From NCBI GenBank assembly GCA_005884685.1, contig VBAH01000021.1, forward strand, positions 1 through 64,000: 64,000 nt of DNA. Reading direction: 5' to 3'. This stretch comes from Alphaproteobacteria bacterium (lineage in GTDB: Bacteria; Pseudomonadota; Alphaproteobacteria; Rhizobiales; Xanthobacteraceae). Below the pieces are notes generated by a model, which was not told where the DNA came from, ran no database searches, and saw only the letters and a program-made list of their open reading frames with translations. A program made the position numbers and the translations under genes. Numbering within the stretch: the stretch's first letter is position 1; each line of letters opens with the position of its first letter. This document shows positions 19,139 to 27,635 of this stretch, piece by piece.

Positions 19139-19960
19139 ATGGAATTCGTCGAGGCGCATGGTGCGCGCATCCCGATCGTCGGCTTCGGTTCGATGCGGCT
19201 GAAGGAGGACGCCGGCCGCGAGGCGATCCTGTCCGCGATCCGCACCGGCTATCGCCACATCGATACCGCGGCGTTCTACGGCAACGAGAAGGAAGTGGGC
19301 GATGCGATCAAGGCCTCGGGCGTGCCGCGCGCGGACATCTTCCTCACCACCAAGGTGCGCGACAACAACCTCAAGGCCGACGATTTCGCCCGTTCGCTCG
19401 ACAACAGCCTGAAACTGCTCGGCCTGCCGCAGGTCGACCTGCTGCTGATCCATTGGCCGAACCTCGCGGTGCCGGCGGCGGAAAGCATCGGCGCGCTGAA
19501 CAAGGCGAAGCGCGACGGTCTGACCAGACACATCGGCGTATGCAATTACACGGTCGCACTGCTCGACGAGGCGTGGGGCGTGACCAGGGAGCCGCTCGTC
19601 ACCAACCAGATCGAGGTGCATCCCTTCCTCGACCAGAGCAAGGTGCTCGCGGCCTCGCGCCGCCACGGCATGAGCGTCACGGCGTACTGCCCGATCGCGC
19701 GCGGCCGCGTGCCGGGGAATCCGGTGCTGGAGCGCATCGGCGCAGCCCACGGCAAGACCGCGAGCCAGGTGTCGCTGCGCTGGCTGACGCAGCAGGGCAT
19801 CATCGTCATTCCGGGTTCCGGCAACCCGGAGCGGCAGCAGGAAAATTTCGACGTGCTGGATTTCTCGCTCAGCCCGGCCGAGATGGACGAGATCGCGACG
19901 CTCAAGCGGGCGGACGGGCGCGTGGTCAATCCGCCGCAGGCGCCGAAATGGGACGTGTAA
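19139..19960 (+). CDS. Aldo/keto reductase (2,5-diketo-D-gluconate reductase type), copy 1
   Basis: A 273-residue AKR with the catalytic tetrad D42, Y47, K72 and H105 (HIDTAAFYGNE, TTKV, LIHWPN). C-terminal NADPH-binding residues lie in VIPGSGNPERQQENF. It reduces aldehydes or ketones with NADPH. It begins behind GGAGAGGGAGC and is followed after 11 nt by a paralogue, so the two form an operon born by tandem duplication. Physiological substrate unknown. Confidence 0.88.
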   Translation: MEFVEAHGARIPIVGFGSMRLKEDAGREAILSAIRTGYRHIDTAAFYGNEKEVGDAIKASGVPRADIFLTTKVRDNNLKADDFARSLDNSLKLLGLPQVDLLLIHWPNLAVPAAESIGALNKAKRDGLTRHIGVCNYTVALLDEAWGVTREPLVTNQIEVHPFLDQSKVLAASRRHGMSVTAYCPIARGRVPGNPVLERIGAAHGKTASQVSLRWLTQQGIIVIPGSGNPERQQENFDVLDFSLSPAEMDEIATLKRADGRVVNPPQAPKWDV

Positions 19961-19971
19961 CAGAGGACACC

Positions 19972-20790
19972 ATGCAGATCATCGAAGCGAATGGCGCGAA
20001 AATTCCGGCAATCGGCCTCGGCACCTGGCAGCTCAACGGCAGTGTCGGCACGCGCATCACCGAACAGGCGCTCAAGCTCGGCTATCGCCATCTCGATTGC
20101 GCGCTGATCTACGGCAACGAGCGCGAAATCGGCGAAGGGCTGCACGCCTCGGGCGTGAAGCGCGAGGACGTGTTCATCACCACCAAGGTGCCGCACAGGG
20201 AGCTGGCGCCGCCCGCGCTGGAGCGCGCGGTGAAGCAGAGTCTCACAAACCTCCGCGTCTCGGACGTAAACTTGCTGCTGATCCATTGGCCGAACCCGCA
20301 AATCCCGCTCGCCGAGACGATGGGCGCGATGTGCAAGATGAAGCGCGCGGGCTACGCGCGCCATATCGGCATCTCGAATTTCACCGTCGCGCTGATCGAG
20401 GAGGCGGTGAAGCTCTCCTCCGAGCCGATCGTGACCAACCAGATCGAGTGGCATCCCTATCTCGACGAGGAGAAGGTGCGCGCCGCGTGCGCCAGGCACG
20501 GCATCGCGGTGACGGCCTATTGCCCGATCGCGCGCGGCCGTGCGGTCGGCGACGAGGTGCTCACCCGCATCGGCAAAAAATACGGCAAGACCGCCGGCCA
20601 GGTGTCGCTGCGCTGGCTCATCCAGAAAGGCGCGATCGTGATCCCGCGCACCTCGAAGGTCGAGCGCCTGACCGAGAACATGTCCGTCTTCGATTTCGAA
20701 CTGTCGCCGCAGGACATGGCCGAGATCGACACGCTGGCGAAGCCCGCCGGCCGCGTGGTCAGCGTCGGCTGGGCGCCGAACTGGGACTAG
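19972..20790 (+). CDS. Aldo/keto reductase (2,5-diketo-D-gluconate reductase type), copy 2
   Basis: A 272-residue AKR, clearly paralogous to the preceding gene: shared blocks include LLLIHWPN, VTAYCPIARGR, KTA-QVSLRWL and SNFTVAL-type strand. The tetrad Asp, Tyr, Lys, His is intact (LDCALIYGNE, TTKV, IHWP). The NADPH site reads VIPRTSKVERLTEN, the more common form for this family, whereas copy 1 has GSGNPERQQ, which may indicate different cofactor affinity. ATG is 11 nt after copy 1. Confidence 0.88.
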   Translation: MQIIEANGAKIPAIGLGTWQLNGSVGTRITEQALKLGYRHLDCALIYGNEREIGEGLHASGVKREDVFITTKVPHRELAPPALERAVKQSLTNLRVSDVNLLLIHWPNPQIPLAETMGAMCKMKRAGYARHIGISNFTVALIEEAVKLSSEPIVTNQIEWHPYLDEEKVRAACARHGIAVTAYCPIARGRAVGDEVLTRIGKKYGKTAGQVSLRWLIQKGAIVIPRTSKVERLTENMSVFDFELSPQDMAEIDTLAKPAGRVVSVGWAPNWD

Positions 20791-20806
20791 CGCCGCGGCG
20801 CATCGC

Positions 20807-21583
20807 TTAAGCCTCGCCCGGCTCGTCCTCGCCCTGCCGGCGTTTGCGCGTCTGCACGGCGTATTCGCCGCGCGGGCGATGCGGGTCCTGCATCGGCTTC
20901 GAAACGGTGCGGTGGAAATCCGCCCAGTCGGCGGGCTGCAGATCCTCGATGCGCTCCACGACGTCGAACTGGTCGAGCGCATCGCCGCAGAGACTGCGGT
21001 GCACCGGCTGGACCTGCAGGAAGGGGTAGTTCGCGTCGAACGCGATCGGCACGTCCGGGCGCGTGAGCTTCAGGTTGACGAACAGCGGGCCGAACCAGCG
21101 GTCGGTCTCGATGATGCCTTCGTAGGTCTCATAGCCGAGGCTGTGCGTCAGGTTGGCGGGCGCGCGCACCAGCAGGTTCCAGCCGGGCGCGGTGCGCGCC
21201 ACGAAGCCGCTCCACAGCATCAGGCCGGCCGGATCCTTGAACGATCCGAGGAACGGCGGCGCATATCCTTGCGCCTCGGGCGGCGCGACGCTGTCGAAGT
21301 GCGGCGCGAAATTCGGAAACTGCGCGGACTCGAGCGGATACCAGTCGTCGTTCTTCTCGTAGTTCCAGAGGACGTCGTTGGCCCCGTCCCACATCAGCCT
21401 GAAGTTCATCGGCGGGAAGACGTACCAGCCGAGCGCGGAGGCGGTGCGCATCGCTTCGCAGTATCGGAACGCGCGCATCGGCATCGAGCCCGCGGCCGAG
21501 CGATCCGCGCGCTCCGGGGCGCGCGCGCCGGGGAGGAAGCGATAGAATTTCACCAGCGGGGCGTCGGGCAATAGCTGGTCCAT
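20807..21583 (-). CDS. Conserved protein of unknown function (possibly DUF6065)
   Basis: A 258-residue soluble protein, rich in Trp, Phe, Pro and Tyr (FYRFLPGA, GWYVFPPMNFRLMWDG, GWNLLVRAPANLTHSLGYETYEGIIETDRWF). From memory the pattern resembles the DUF6065 family, but this is uncertain. ATG 21583 follows GAGG; the frame continues upstream to 21649 without support. No signal peptide or catalytic motif is evident. It converges on the AKR pair. Confidence 0.65.
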   Translation of the reverse strand: MDQLLPDAPLVKFYRFLPGARAPERADRSAAGSMPMRAFRYCEAMRTASALGWYVFPPMNFRLMWDGANDVLWNYEKNDDWYPLESAQFPNFAPHFDSVAPPEAQGYAPPFLGSFKDPAGLMLWSGFVARTAPGWNLLVRAPANLTHSLGYETYEGIIETDRWFGPLFVNLKLTRPDVPIAFDANYPFLQVQPVHRSLCGDALDQFDVVERIEDLQPADWADFHRTVSKPMQDPHRPRGEYAVQTRKRRQGEDEPGEA

Positions 21584-21771
21584 GATCGGCCTCGCTGCGG
21601 CGCCGGAGGAAACGCGCCGTGCCGGAGCATACGCGCTCCGATGTTTCACCGTTCAGCTTATGCGTGAGGCGGCGGCGGCGCGTCAAACGCGGGCGCGCGG
21701 CCAGCCACTGGAGGTCCGGCTCCGTCTCGCCTATCGTCCGGCGATCCTTCCCGCCGCATCGGAGACATCCT

Positions 21772-22476
21772 TTGAGTCTTTCACCCGATCTCATCGCCAC
21801 GCTCGAGACCGTCACCACCGCCACCATCACCACGATGCTGCTCAAGAAGGGCATCCGCCATTGCTGGATGCAAGGCGCGATGCCGTTCTCCGGCCAGACC
21901 GGCCAGCGCATCGTCGGGCCGGCTTTCACGCTGCGCTTCGTGCCGGTGCGCGAGGACCTGGCGACGCCGGCCAGCTGGGCGAAGCCGATCTCGACGCGCG
22001 GCGCGATCGAGGCCATGCCCGAAGGCTGCATCGCGGTCGCGGACGCGATGGGCGTCACCACCGCCGGGATCTTCGGCGATATCCTGTGCATGCGCATGAT
22101 GCGGCGCGGCGTCAAAGCGCTCGTGACCGACGGCGTGGTGCGCGACAAGGCCGGCGTGGTCGCGACCAATCTGCCGGTGTGGTGCCGGGGCACGGCTGCA
22201 CCCGCCTCGGTGAACGGCCTGACGTTCGTCGGCTGGCAGGAGCCGATCGCCTGCGGCGGCGTCGCGGTGTTTCCCGACGACGTGATCGTGGTCGACGACG
22301 ACGGCGCGGTGCTGATCCCGCAGGATCTCGTGGACTTCGTCGCGAGCGAAGGCGCCGAACACGAGCGCTACGAGAGCTGGGTGGTGAGCGAGGTCGAACG
22401 CGGCGTGCCGCTGCCCGGGCTCTATCCGCCGAACGACGAGGCCAAGGCGCGCTACGAGGCGTGGAAGGAGAAGTGA
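21772..22476 (+). CDS. RraA-like protein (HMG/CHA aldolase or decarboxylase superfamily)
   Basis: A 234-residue RraA-superfamily protein. The core IFGDILCMRMMRRGVKALVTDGVVRD contains the G-x-x-x-(20)-R-D substrate/metal motif, and GGVAVFPDDVIVVDDDGAVLIP is the conserved C-terminal block. Members are either RNase E regulators or class II aldolases such as 4-hydroxy-4-methyl-2-oxoglutarate aldolase; the RD motif fits an aldolase or decarboxylase. TTG 21772 is preferred because GGAGAC lies 6 nt upstream and no ATG fits. Ends 7 nt before a palindromic repeat. Confidence 0.82.
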   Translation: MSLSPDLIATLETVTTATITTMLLKKGIRHCWMQGAMPFSGQTGQRIVGPAFTLRFVPVREDLATPASWAKPISTRGAIEAMPEGCIAVADAMGVTTAGIFGDILCMRMMRRGVKALVTDGVVRDKAGVVATNLPVWCRGTAAPASVNGLTFVGWQEPIACGGVAVFPDDVIVVDDDGAVLIPQDLVDFVASEGAEHERYESWVVSEVERGVPLPGLYPPNDEAKARYEAWKEK

Positions 22477-22483
22477 GCCCTTT

Positions 22484-22605
22484 GGTCATTCCGGAAGCCG
22501 AGCGCGGCGAGGCTGTCCGGAATCCATAACCCCGAAACGTGCAATGTCGCTCCGCTTGTGGTTATGGATTCCGGGCTCGCGACTTCGTCGCGCCCCGGAA
22601 TGACC
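22484..22605. repeat. Palindromic composite repeat, family B
   Basis: Outer inverted ends GGTCATTCCGG / CCGGAATGACC and inner inverted GGAATCCATAACC / GGTTATGGATTCC. A second copy is at 62954. It fills the whole gap between the RraA-like gene and the YdcF-like gene, ending 1 nt before the ATG of the latter. Confidence 0.85.
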
Positions 22606-22606
22606 G

Positions 22607-23401
22607 ATGTTCTTCATCCTCGCCAAAATTTTCGGCTTCTTCGCGCTCCCGTCGAATATTCTCATCGCGCTCGGCCTGATCGGGGTCGTGCTGATGGCGA
22701 CGCGCCACGCGCACGCCGGGCGCCGGCTCGCCGTGACGGCGCTGATCCTCCTCGCCATCGCCGGGCTCTCGCCGCTCGGCAACGCGTTGATCCTGCCGCT
22801 GGAAGAGCGCTTTCCCCCGTGGGACGCCGCGCGCGGTGCGCCGGCCGGCATCATTTCGCTCGGCGGCGCACTCGATACGGTGGTGTCGCAGCCGCGCGGC
22901 GAGGTCGCGCTCAATGAGGCAGCCGAGCGCATGACTGCGGTCGCCGAGCTGGCGCGGCGCTTCCCGGATGCGCGCATCGTGTTCTCGGGCGGCTCGGGCC
23001 GCATCATCTACGACGGCGTCACGGAGGCCTCGCTCGCGGCGCGCCTGTTCGCAAGCTTCGGCATCGCCAAAGAGCGCATCGTCCTGGAGGACAAGTCGCG
23101 CGACACCGACGAGAACGCGCGCTTTACCAGGGAATTGCTCCAGCCGAAGCCCGGCGAACGCTGGCTGCTGGTCACCTCGGCGCACCACATGCCGCGCTCG
23201 GTCGGCGTCTTTCGTGCCGCGGGCTTTGCGGTTGAGGCCTATCCGGTCGATTACCGCACCCGCGGCGCAATCGACCTGCTGCGGCCGTTCTCCAACGTCG
23301 GCGACGGCCTGCGCCGCACCGACACCGCCGCGCGCGAGTGGGTCGGGCTATTGGTCTATCGGTTGACCGGCCGAACGACCGAACTGTTTCCCACGCCCTA
23401 A
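22607..23401 (+). CDS. YdcF/ElyC/SanA-family membrane protein (DUF218)
   Basis: A 264-residue protein. Two N-terminal transmembrane helices (IFGFFALPSNILIALGLIGVVLM and a second near 40-60) are followed by the DUF218 domain: IISLGGALDT, IVFSGGSGR, and SAHHMPRSVGVF with conserved His and Arg. Relatives act in envelope biogenesis (lipid carrier or peptidoglycan precursor metabolism). Its start codon abuts a palindromic repeat, which supplies the only Shine-Dalgarno-like GGAA. Confidence 0.85.
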   Translation: MFFILAKIFGFFALPSNILIALGLIGVVLMATRHAHAGRRLAVTALILLAIAGLSPLGNALILPLEERFPPWDAARGAPAGIISLGGALDTVVSQPRGEVALNEAAERMTAVAELARRFPDARIVFSGGSGRIIYDGVTEASLAARLFASFGIAKERIVLEDKSRDTDENARFTRELLQPKPGERWLLVTSAHHMPRSVGVFRAAGFAVEAYPVDYRTRGAIDLLRPFSNVGDGLRRTDTAAREWVGLLVYRLTGRTTELFPTP

Positions 23402-23402
23402 T

Positions 23403-23681
23403 TCAATCGTGCCGCGGCGCCATCAGCCGGTACACGCCCCTGAAATCGCGCGGATCGACCGGCTTGCCCTTGCGCAGAATCACGATGCGGCCCTGCTCGG
23501 CGAGCGCCACCGCGACGCGGCGGACCGGCTGCATCAGCGGACCCCAGCCGTCCGGATGAGCGCCACCGAGTGCGCGCGCGACTTCGGCCGGATCGAGCGT
23601 CTTGCCCGGTGCGCGTTCGCCGATCAGGCGCAGCAGGGCTGCCTCGATGTCACGCGAATCCGTATCGGCTCGGCTGTCCAT
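23403..23681 (-). CDS. DUF3253 family small protein
   Basis: A 92-residue protein with the DUF3253 winged-helix-like pattern: IEAALLRLIGERAPGKTLDPAEVARALG, WGPLMQPVRRVAVALAEQGRIVILRKGKPVDPRDFRGVYRL spans the C-terminal half. Role unknown; the fold may bind nucleic acid. ATG 23681 chosen; an 18-residue upstream extension lacks similarity. Its stop is 2 nt from the YdcF-like stop (convergent). Confidence 0.8.
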   Translation of the reverse strand: MDSRADTDSRDIEAALLRLIGERAPGKTLDPAEVARALGGAHPDGWGPLMQPVRRVAVALAEQGRIVILRKGKPVDPRDFRGVYRLMAPRHD

Positions 23682-23832
23682 GGCGCGAGGCTTGGCCGAT
23701 CGGGAACAGCCAGGCAAGCCGTGAATCGCGCGCACGATCCGACCGCTTGCCGCACTCTACCAAAGGTAGTATAACTCCAGACTATCATCCGGGCAACAGC
23801 TCTGTCCACGCTGGCGGCAGGAGGAATGGGTC

Positions 23833-24333
23833 ATGAAACTGGCAAAGGCCGTATGGTTCGTTGCGCTGCTGTTGATCCCCGGCCAAGCGGTGGGCCAAAC
23901 GTTCGACACCACGGTCAGTCCGAACTTCACCATTCCGAATGCGCTTAACCTTGTTGCCGCGAATTCAACCATGCAGACCTCGTGGTTTACCGGTCAGAAT
24001 GGCGGGCGTACCGTTTACAGCACCGATGTGGTCATTGGCGCGATGGTCCACGCTCCCGGCAGCATCGAGGGCCACGCGACCTGGGTGATCGACTACAATT
24101 CCGGAACGAACACGGTCAACCTCGACGCCGGCCGAACCCACATCACGAACTGGTGGGGCGACCAAAGATGCCAAGTCTATGAGGACGGGAGTTGCAACTG
24201 TCATCAGAACCCAAACTGGAATATTTGCGGGATTCCCCTATTGGTCGCCACATTAGGCGCTTATGCGATAGCGGCGCGGATCAATGCGAAGTTGGCGCTG
24301 GAGCAGGCTGGCTACACGGTGACGAATAACTGA
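23833..24333 (+). CDS. Secreted orphan protein of lower GC content
   Basis: A 166-residue protein with a signal peptide (WFVALLLIPGQAVG, cleavage before QTFD). The mature part is Asn/Thr-rich with three or four Cys (CQVYEDGSCNCHQNPNWNIC) and a hydrophobic C-terminal helix (LLVATLGAYAIAARINA). No family recognised. Base composition is visibly less GC-rich than the neighbours and codon use is atypical, suggesting recent acquisition. ATG follows AGGAGG. Confidence 0.6.
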   Translation: MKLAKAVWFVALLLIPGQAVGQTFDTTVSPNFTIPNALNLVAANSTMQTSWFTGQNGGRTVYSTDVVIGAMVHAPGSIEGHATWVIDYNSGTNTVNLDAGRTHITNWWGDQRCQVYEDGSCNCHQNPNWNICGIPLLVATLGAYAIAARINAKLALEQAGYTVTNN

Positions 24334-24437
24334 CTCGGATCTCCGGCGCCGGCGGTGGTCCGTGTGCGAGCGGTCGAGAAAGTGCGCAGGGTCGGCGCCG
24401 GCGTTGGATAAAACGAACGACCGTGCTATTTTTGGCC

Positions 24438-25010
24438 ATGACCGATCTGGCCAAGGGCGACCGCACCCGTTCGCGCATTTTGGACGAGGCGGTCGACCTC
24501 GCAAGCGTGCAGGGGCTCGGCGGCCTCACGATCGGACCGCTCGCTGAGCGGCTCGGCCTGTCGAAAAGCGGGCTGTTCGCGCATTTCCAGTCCAAGGAGG
24601 CGCTGCAGATCGAGACGCTCGACCGCGCCGCCACCTTGTTCCGCCAGGACGTGACCGAGCCGTTGCGTGCGGTGGCGGACCGGCGCGAGCGGCTGCGCGC
24701 CTTCTTCGAGCGCTGGATCGCGTGGCTCGATGACTCGCGCCTCTCGGGCGGCTGCCCGATCCTTGCCGCCGCGGTCGAGTTCGACGACGTGCCCGGCCCG
24801 GTGCACGACACCGCGGCGCGCCATCTCGCCGAGTTGCAGCGGCTGATCGTCAAGTTCGCGCGCGCCGCGCGGCCGGACGGCGACCCGGACGCGCTCGCCG
24901 CCGCGATGATCGGGCTTGCCATGTCGCATCTGGTGCGCACGCGGCTGCTCGGCGACCGCCAGGCGCGCGCCGTGACCATGCGGGCTTTCGACGCGGTCGC
25001 GGCGAGCTAG
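24438..25010 (+). CDS. TetR-family transcriptional regulator
   Basis: A 190-residue TetR regulator. The N-terminal helix-turn-helix is seen as LTIGPLAERLGLSKSGLFAHFQSKEAL (residues about 33-55, the recognition helix being SKSGLFAHF). The C-terminal ligand domain starts with WIAWLDDSRLSGGCPILAAAVEFDD, typical of the AcrR/YxaF-like subgroup. The start ATG 24438 is preceded by a weak site. Regulated genes are unknown; the convergent DUF599 gene overlaps its stop by 3 nt and is not an obvious target. Confidence 0.9.
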   Translation: MTDLAKGDRTRSRILDEAVDLASVQGLGGLTIGPLAERLGLSKSGLFAHFQSKEALQIETLDRAATLFRQDVTEPLRAVADRRERLRAFFERWIAWLDDSRLSGGCPILAAAVEFDDVPGPVHDTAARHLAELQRLIVKFARAARPDGDPDALAAAMIGLAMSHLVRTRLLGDRQARAVTMRAFDAVAAS

Positions 25011-25684
25011 ACATCCATCGCGCGGCGCGCATCCGAGCCGAATTGCCGCCGCCACATCACGAACACCACCGCCGCCGTGGTGACCATCAGCACATAGGGG
25101 CTGACGAACCAGCCGAGATAGCCGAGCGCGAAGAAGATCGCGCGCTGGCCATGATTGAAGTGGCGGCCCGCCGCCTCGAACAGGCGCGCGGTGCGCTGCA
25201 CGTGCCGCTCGGCCTCCGGGGTTTCCTTGTCGCGCTCGAACGGCATCGCGCCGAGCAGGATCGCGACGTAATTGAACAGCCGGTACGACCAGGCGAACTT
25301 GAAGAACGCGTAGACGAAGATCACCGCCAGGCCGACCGCCTTGATTTCCCAGGCGAGCCGGGTGGTCGGTGCGCCGAACGGGAGCGTCGCGAGCACGCTC
25401 AGCATCTCGTCAGGCGAGCGCAGGATGGTGAGCGCGCCGCCGATCGCGAGCAGCGACGTCGAGGCGAAAAATGCCGTGCCGCTCACCAGGGTCGCCATCA
25501 CCTGCATGTCCACCATGCGCGCTTCGCGGTGGAGCATCCGCCGCATCCAGATGATGCGGTAGTCGTTCATCGTCTCGTTCAGGCTTTTCGTCTTTTTCGG
25601 CAGGAATTCCACGACGGCGGCGTAGCCGGCCCAGGCGGCGACGAACCAGGCGAGCGCGATCAGATCGAGGGTGCTGAACGGCAT
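25007..25684 (-). CDS. DUF599 family membrane protein
   Basis: A 225-residue membrane protein with four predicted helices (LIALAWFVAAWAGYAAVVE; VSGTAFFASTSLLAIGGALTIL; IKAVGLAVIFVYAFFKFAWSYRLFNY; FFALGYLGWFVSPYVLMVTTAAVVFVMW). NDYRIIWMRRMLHREARMVD between helices 1 and 2 is the DUF599 signature. Function unknown. The frame extends further upstream, but MPFSTLDLIALAW at 25684 matches family starts. Confidence 0.85.
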   Translation of the reverse strand: MPFSTLDLIALAWFVAAWAGYAAVVEFLPKKTKSLNETMNDYRIIWMRRMLHREARMVDMQVMATLVSGTAFFASTSLLAIGGALTILRSPDEMLSVLATLPFGAPTTRLAWEIKAVGLAVIFVYAFFKFAWSYRLFNYVAILLGAMPFERDKETPEAERHVQRTARLFEAAGRHFNHGQRAIFFALGYLGWFVSPYVLMVTTAAVVFVMWRRQFGSDARRAMDV

Positions 25685-25762
25685 GGCGGCATGCTGCCCT
25701 GTCGCGGCGCACTCGACAACGGGATACCGGTGCATCATATCAGCCGCACCAGGGAGACCCGC

Positions 25763-26173
25763 ATGCCGCAGACGATCACCACCGGTTACAAGACGCTGCT
25801 TGACGCCGCCCGGCGCGAGGTAAAAGGCCTGTCGGTCGATGAGGCGAGAGCCTTGCACGGCCGGGACGACGTGGTGTTCGTCGATATCCGCGATCCGCGG
25901 GAACGGGATCGGGAAGGCAAGATACCTGGCGCGTTTTCGTGCACGCGCGGCATGCTGGAATTCTGGGTCGACCCGGAAAGCCCGTATCACAAGCCGATTT
26001 TCGCCGAAGACAAGACGTTCGTGTTCTTCTGCGCCGGCGGGTGGCGCTCGCTGCTTGCCGCGCAAACCGCGCAGCAGATGGGGCTGAAGCCGGTCGCCCA
26101 TCTCACCGATGGCTTTAGCGGTTGGAAGAAGTCCGGTGCACCGTTCGAGGAGCCGGTCGCGAAACCGAAATGA
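25763..26173 (+). CDS. Rhodanese-like sulfurtransferase
   Basis: A 136-residue single rhodanese domain. DVVFVDIRDPRERDREGKIPGA is the N-terminal CH2A-like motif, and the active-site loop is CAGGWRS with the catalytic Cys in a six-residue loop, typical of sulfur (not arsenate or phosphatase) members. It moves sulfane sulfur to thiol or cyanide acceptors in the cytoplasm. RBS AGGGAGA 6 nt upstream. Confidence 0.9.
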   Translation: MPQTITTGYKTLLDAARREVKGLSVDEARALHGRDDVVFVDIRDPRERDREGKIPGAFSCTRGMLEFWVDPESPYHKPIFAEDKTFVFFCAGGWRSLLAAQTAQQMGLKPVAHLTDGFSGWKKSGAPFEEPVAKPK

Positions 26174-26277
26174 TTCATTCGCGCGGCTGATTTCGGCGAT
26201 CACGACATTTCGCTTGTCTGGAGAGGCCGCTTGCCGCGAAGCTTCCGGCGCGTGCAGCGCTGAGAGTTGCGACACCC

Positions 26278-26961
26278 ATGAAGCTCATCGTCGGCAACAA
26301 GAATTATTCGTCGTGGTCGCTCCGCCCGTGGATCGGGCTGAAGGCCGCGCGCATCCCGTTCGAAGAGGAGGTGATCTCGCTCTATGTCGAAGGCGGCAGG
26401 GAGCAAATCCTCAGGCACTCCCCCGCCGGCAAGGTGCCGATCCTGATCGACGGCGACGTGCGCGTGTGGGAATCGCTCGCGATCCTCGAATACGCCGCCG
26501 AGAGATTTCCCGGCGCAGGCCTGTGGCCGTCCGATCCCGCGGCGCGCGCGCATGCGCGCGCGATCTCGGCCGAGATGCACGCGGGCTTTGCGGCGTTGCG
26601 CGAGGAATGCACCATGAACTTCTGGCGTCCGCCGGCGCGGCGCGCGCTCTCGGCCGCCGCGCAGGCCAACGCCGTGCGCGTGCAGGAGATCTGGGTGAAC
26701 GCGCGCGCCAGCTACGGGGCAGGGGGGCCGTTCCTGTTCGGCACCTTCACGGCGGCCGACGCGATGTATGCGCCGGTCGTGCAGCGTTTCATCGCCTACG
26801 ACATCGAGGTGTCTGCAGCGGCCAAGGCGTACATGCAGGCGATGACCGCGCTCCCTGCGTGGCAGGAGTGGCGCCGTGCCGCGCTCAGCGAAACGTGGGT
26901 CATTGCAAAGTTCGAATACGACTGGCCTGAGGTGAAGCGCCTGCCGGCGGAGGCCGTCTGA
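26278..26961 (+). CDS. Glutathione S-transferase family protein, copy 1
   Basis: A 227-residue GST. The thioredoxin-like N-domain has NKNYSSWSLRPWIGLKA with a Ser-Ser at the usual catalytic position, and the cis-Pro GKVPILIDGD and WESLAILEY motifs of the glutathione site. The helical C-domain follows. It conjugates or isomerises substrates with glutathione. Its TGA overlaps the ATG of the second GST (TGATG). Confidence 0.9.
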   Translation: MKLIVGNKNYSSWSLRPWIGLKAARIPFEEEVISLYVEGGREQILRHSPAGKVPILIDGDVRVWESLAILEYAAERFPGAGLWPSDPAARAHARAISAEMHAGFAALREECTMNFWRPPARRALSAAAQANAVRVQEIWVNARASYGAGGPFLFGTFTAADAMYAPVVQRFIAYDIEVSAAAKAYMQAMTALPAWQEWRRAALSETWVIAKFEYDWPEVKRLPAEAV

Positions 26962-27635
26962 TGCAGCTCATCATCGGCAACAGGAACTATTCCTCGTGGT
27001 CGCTGCGGCCATGGATCGCGATGAAAGTTCTCGGCATACCGTTCGAGGAAATCCTCATCCCGTTCGGCACGCCGCTCGGCAATCCCGCGTTCAGGCAGCG
27101 GCTTGCCGCCTACACGCCCGCAGGCCTCGTGCCGGTGCTGATCGACGGCGACGTGCACGTGTGGGAGACGCTCGCCATCATGGAGTATCTCGCGGAGAAA
27201 TTCCCGGAGAGGGGGCTCTGGCCGGCGGAGAAAAAAGCGCGCGCGGAAGCACGTGCGATTTCCAGCGAGATGCATGCCGGCTTTTCGGCCCTGCGCAGCG
27301 AATGCCCGATGAACCTGCGTCGTCCGATCCGCGAGCGCGCGCTGTCCGAGGCGGCGCGCGCGAATGTCGCGCGGGTCGAAGAAATGTGGGGCGACTGCCG
27401 CGCCCGCTACGGCGGGCCGTTTCTGTTCGGCGCGTTCTCGGCCGCCGACGCGATGTATGCACCGATGGTGGCGCGGCTGAACACCTACGGCGTCAAGGTC
27501 GGAGCTGCGGCGCGGGACTACATGGAAACCATGATGGCGCTGCCCGCATGGGCCGAGCGGCAGGCCGAGGCGTTGCGGGAAACGTGGATCGTGCCCGAGG
27601 ACGAAGCCGACTGGCCAACGGTGCTGACCGCATGA
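26961..27635 (+). CDS. Glutathione S-transferase family protein, copy 2
   Basis: A 224-residue paralogue of the preceding GST: NRNYSSWSLRPWIAMK, GLVPVLIDGD, WETLAIMEY and EMHAGFSALRSECPMN correspond block for block. The pair arose by tandem duplication and is translationally coupled. The substrate pockets differ (insert FGTPLGNPAF in copy 2), so the two probably have different substrates. Confidence 0.9.
   Translation: MQLIIGNRNYSSWSLRPWIAMKVLGIPFEEILIPFGTPLGNPAFRQRLAAYTPAGLVPVLIDGDVHVWETLAIMEYLAEKFPERGLWPAEKKARAEARAISSEMHAGFSALRSECPMNLRRPIRERALSEAARANVARVEEMWGDCRARYGGPFLFGAFSAADAMYAPMVARLNTYGVKVGAAARDYMETMMALPAWAERQAEALRETWIVPEDEADWPTVLTA

Noticed and set aside
23700-23735. GGAAC near the orphan secreted gene as an EcfG-type promoter
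   Set aside because: No CGTT at 16-17 nt; nearest match is at the wrong distance.
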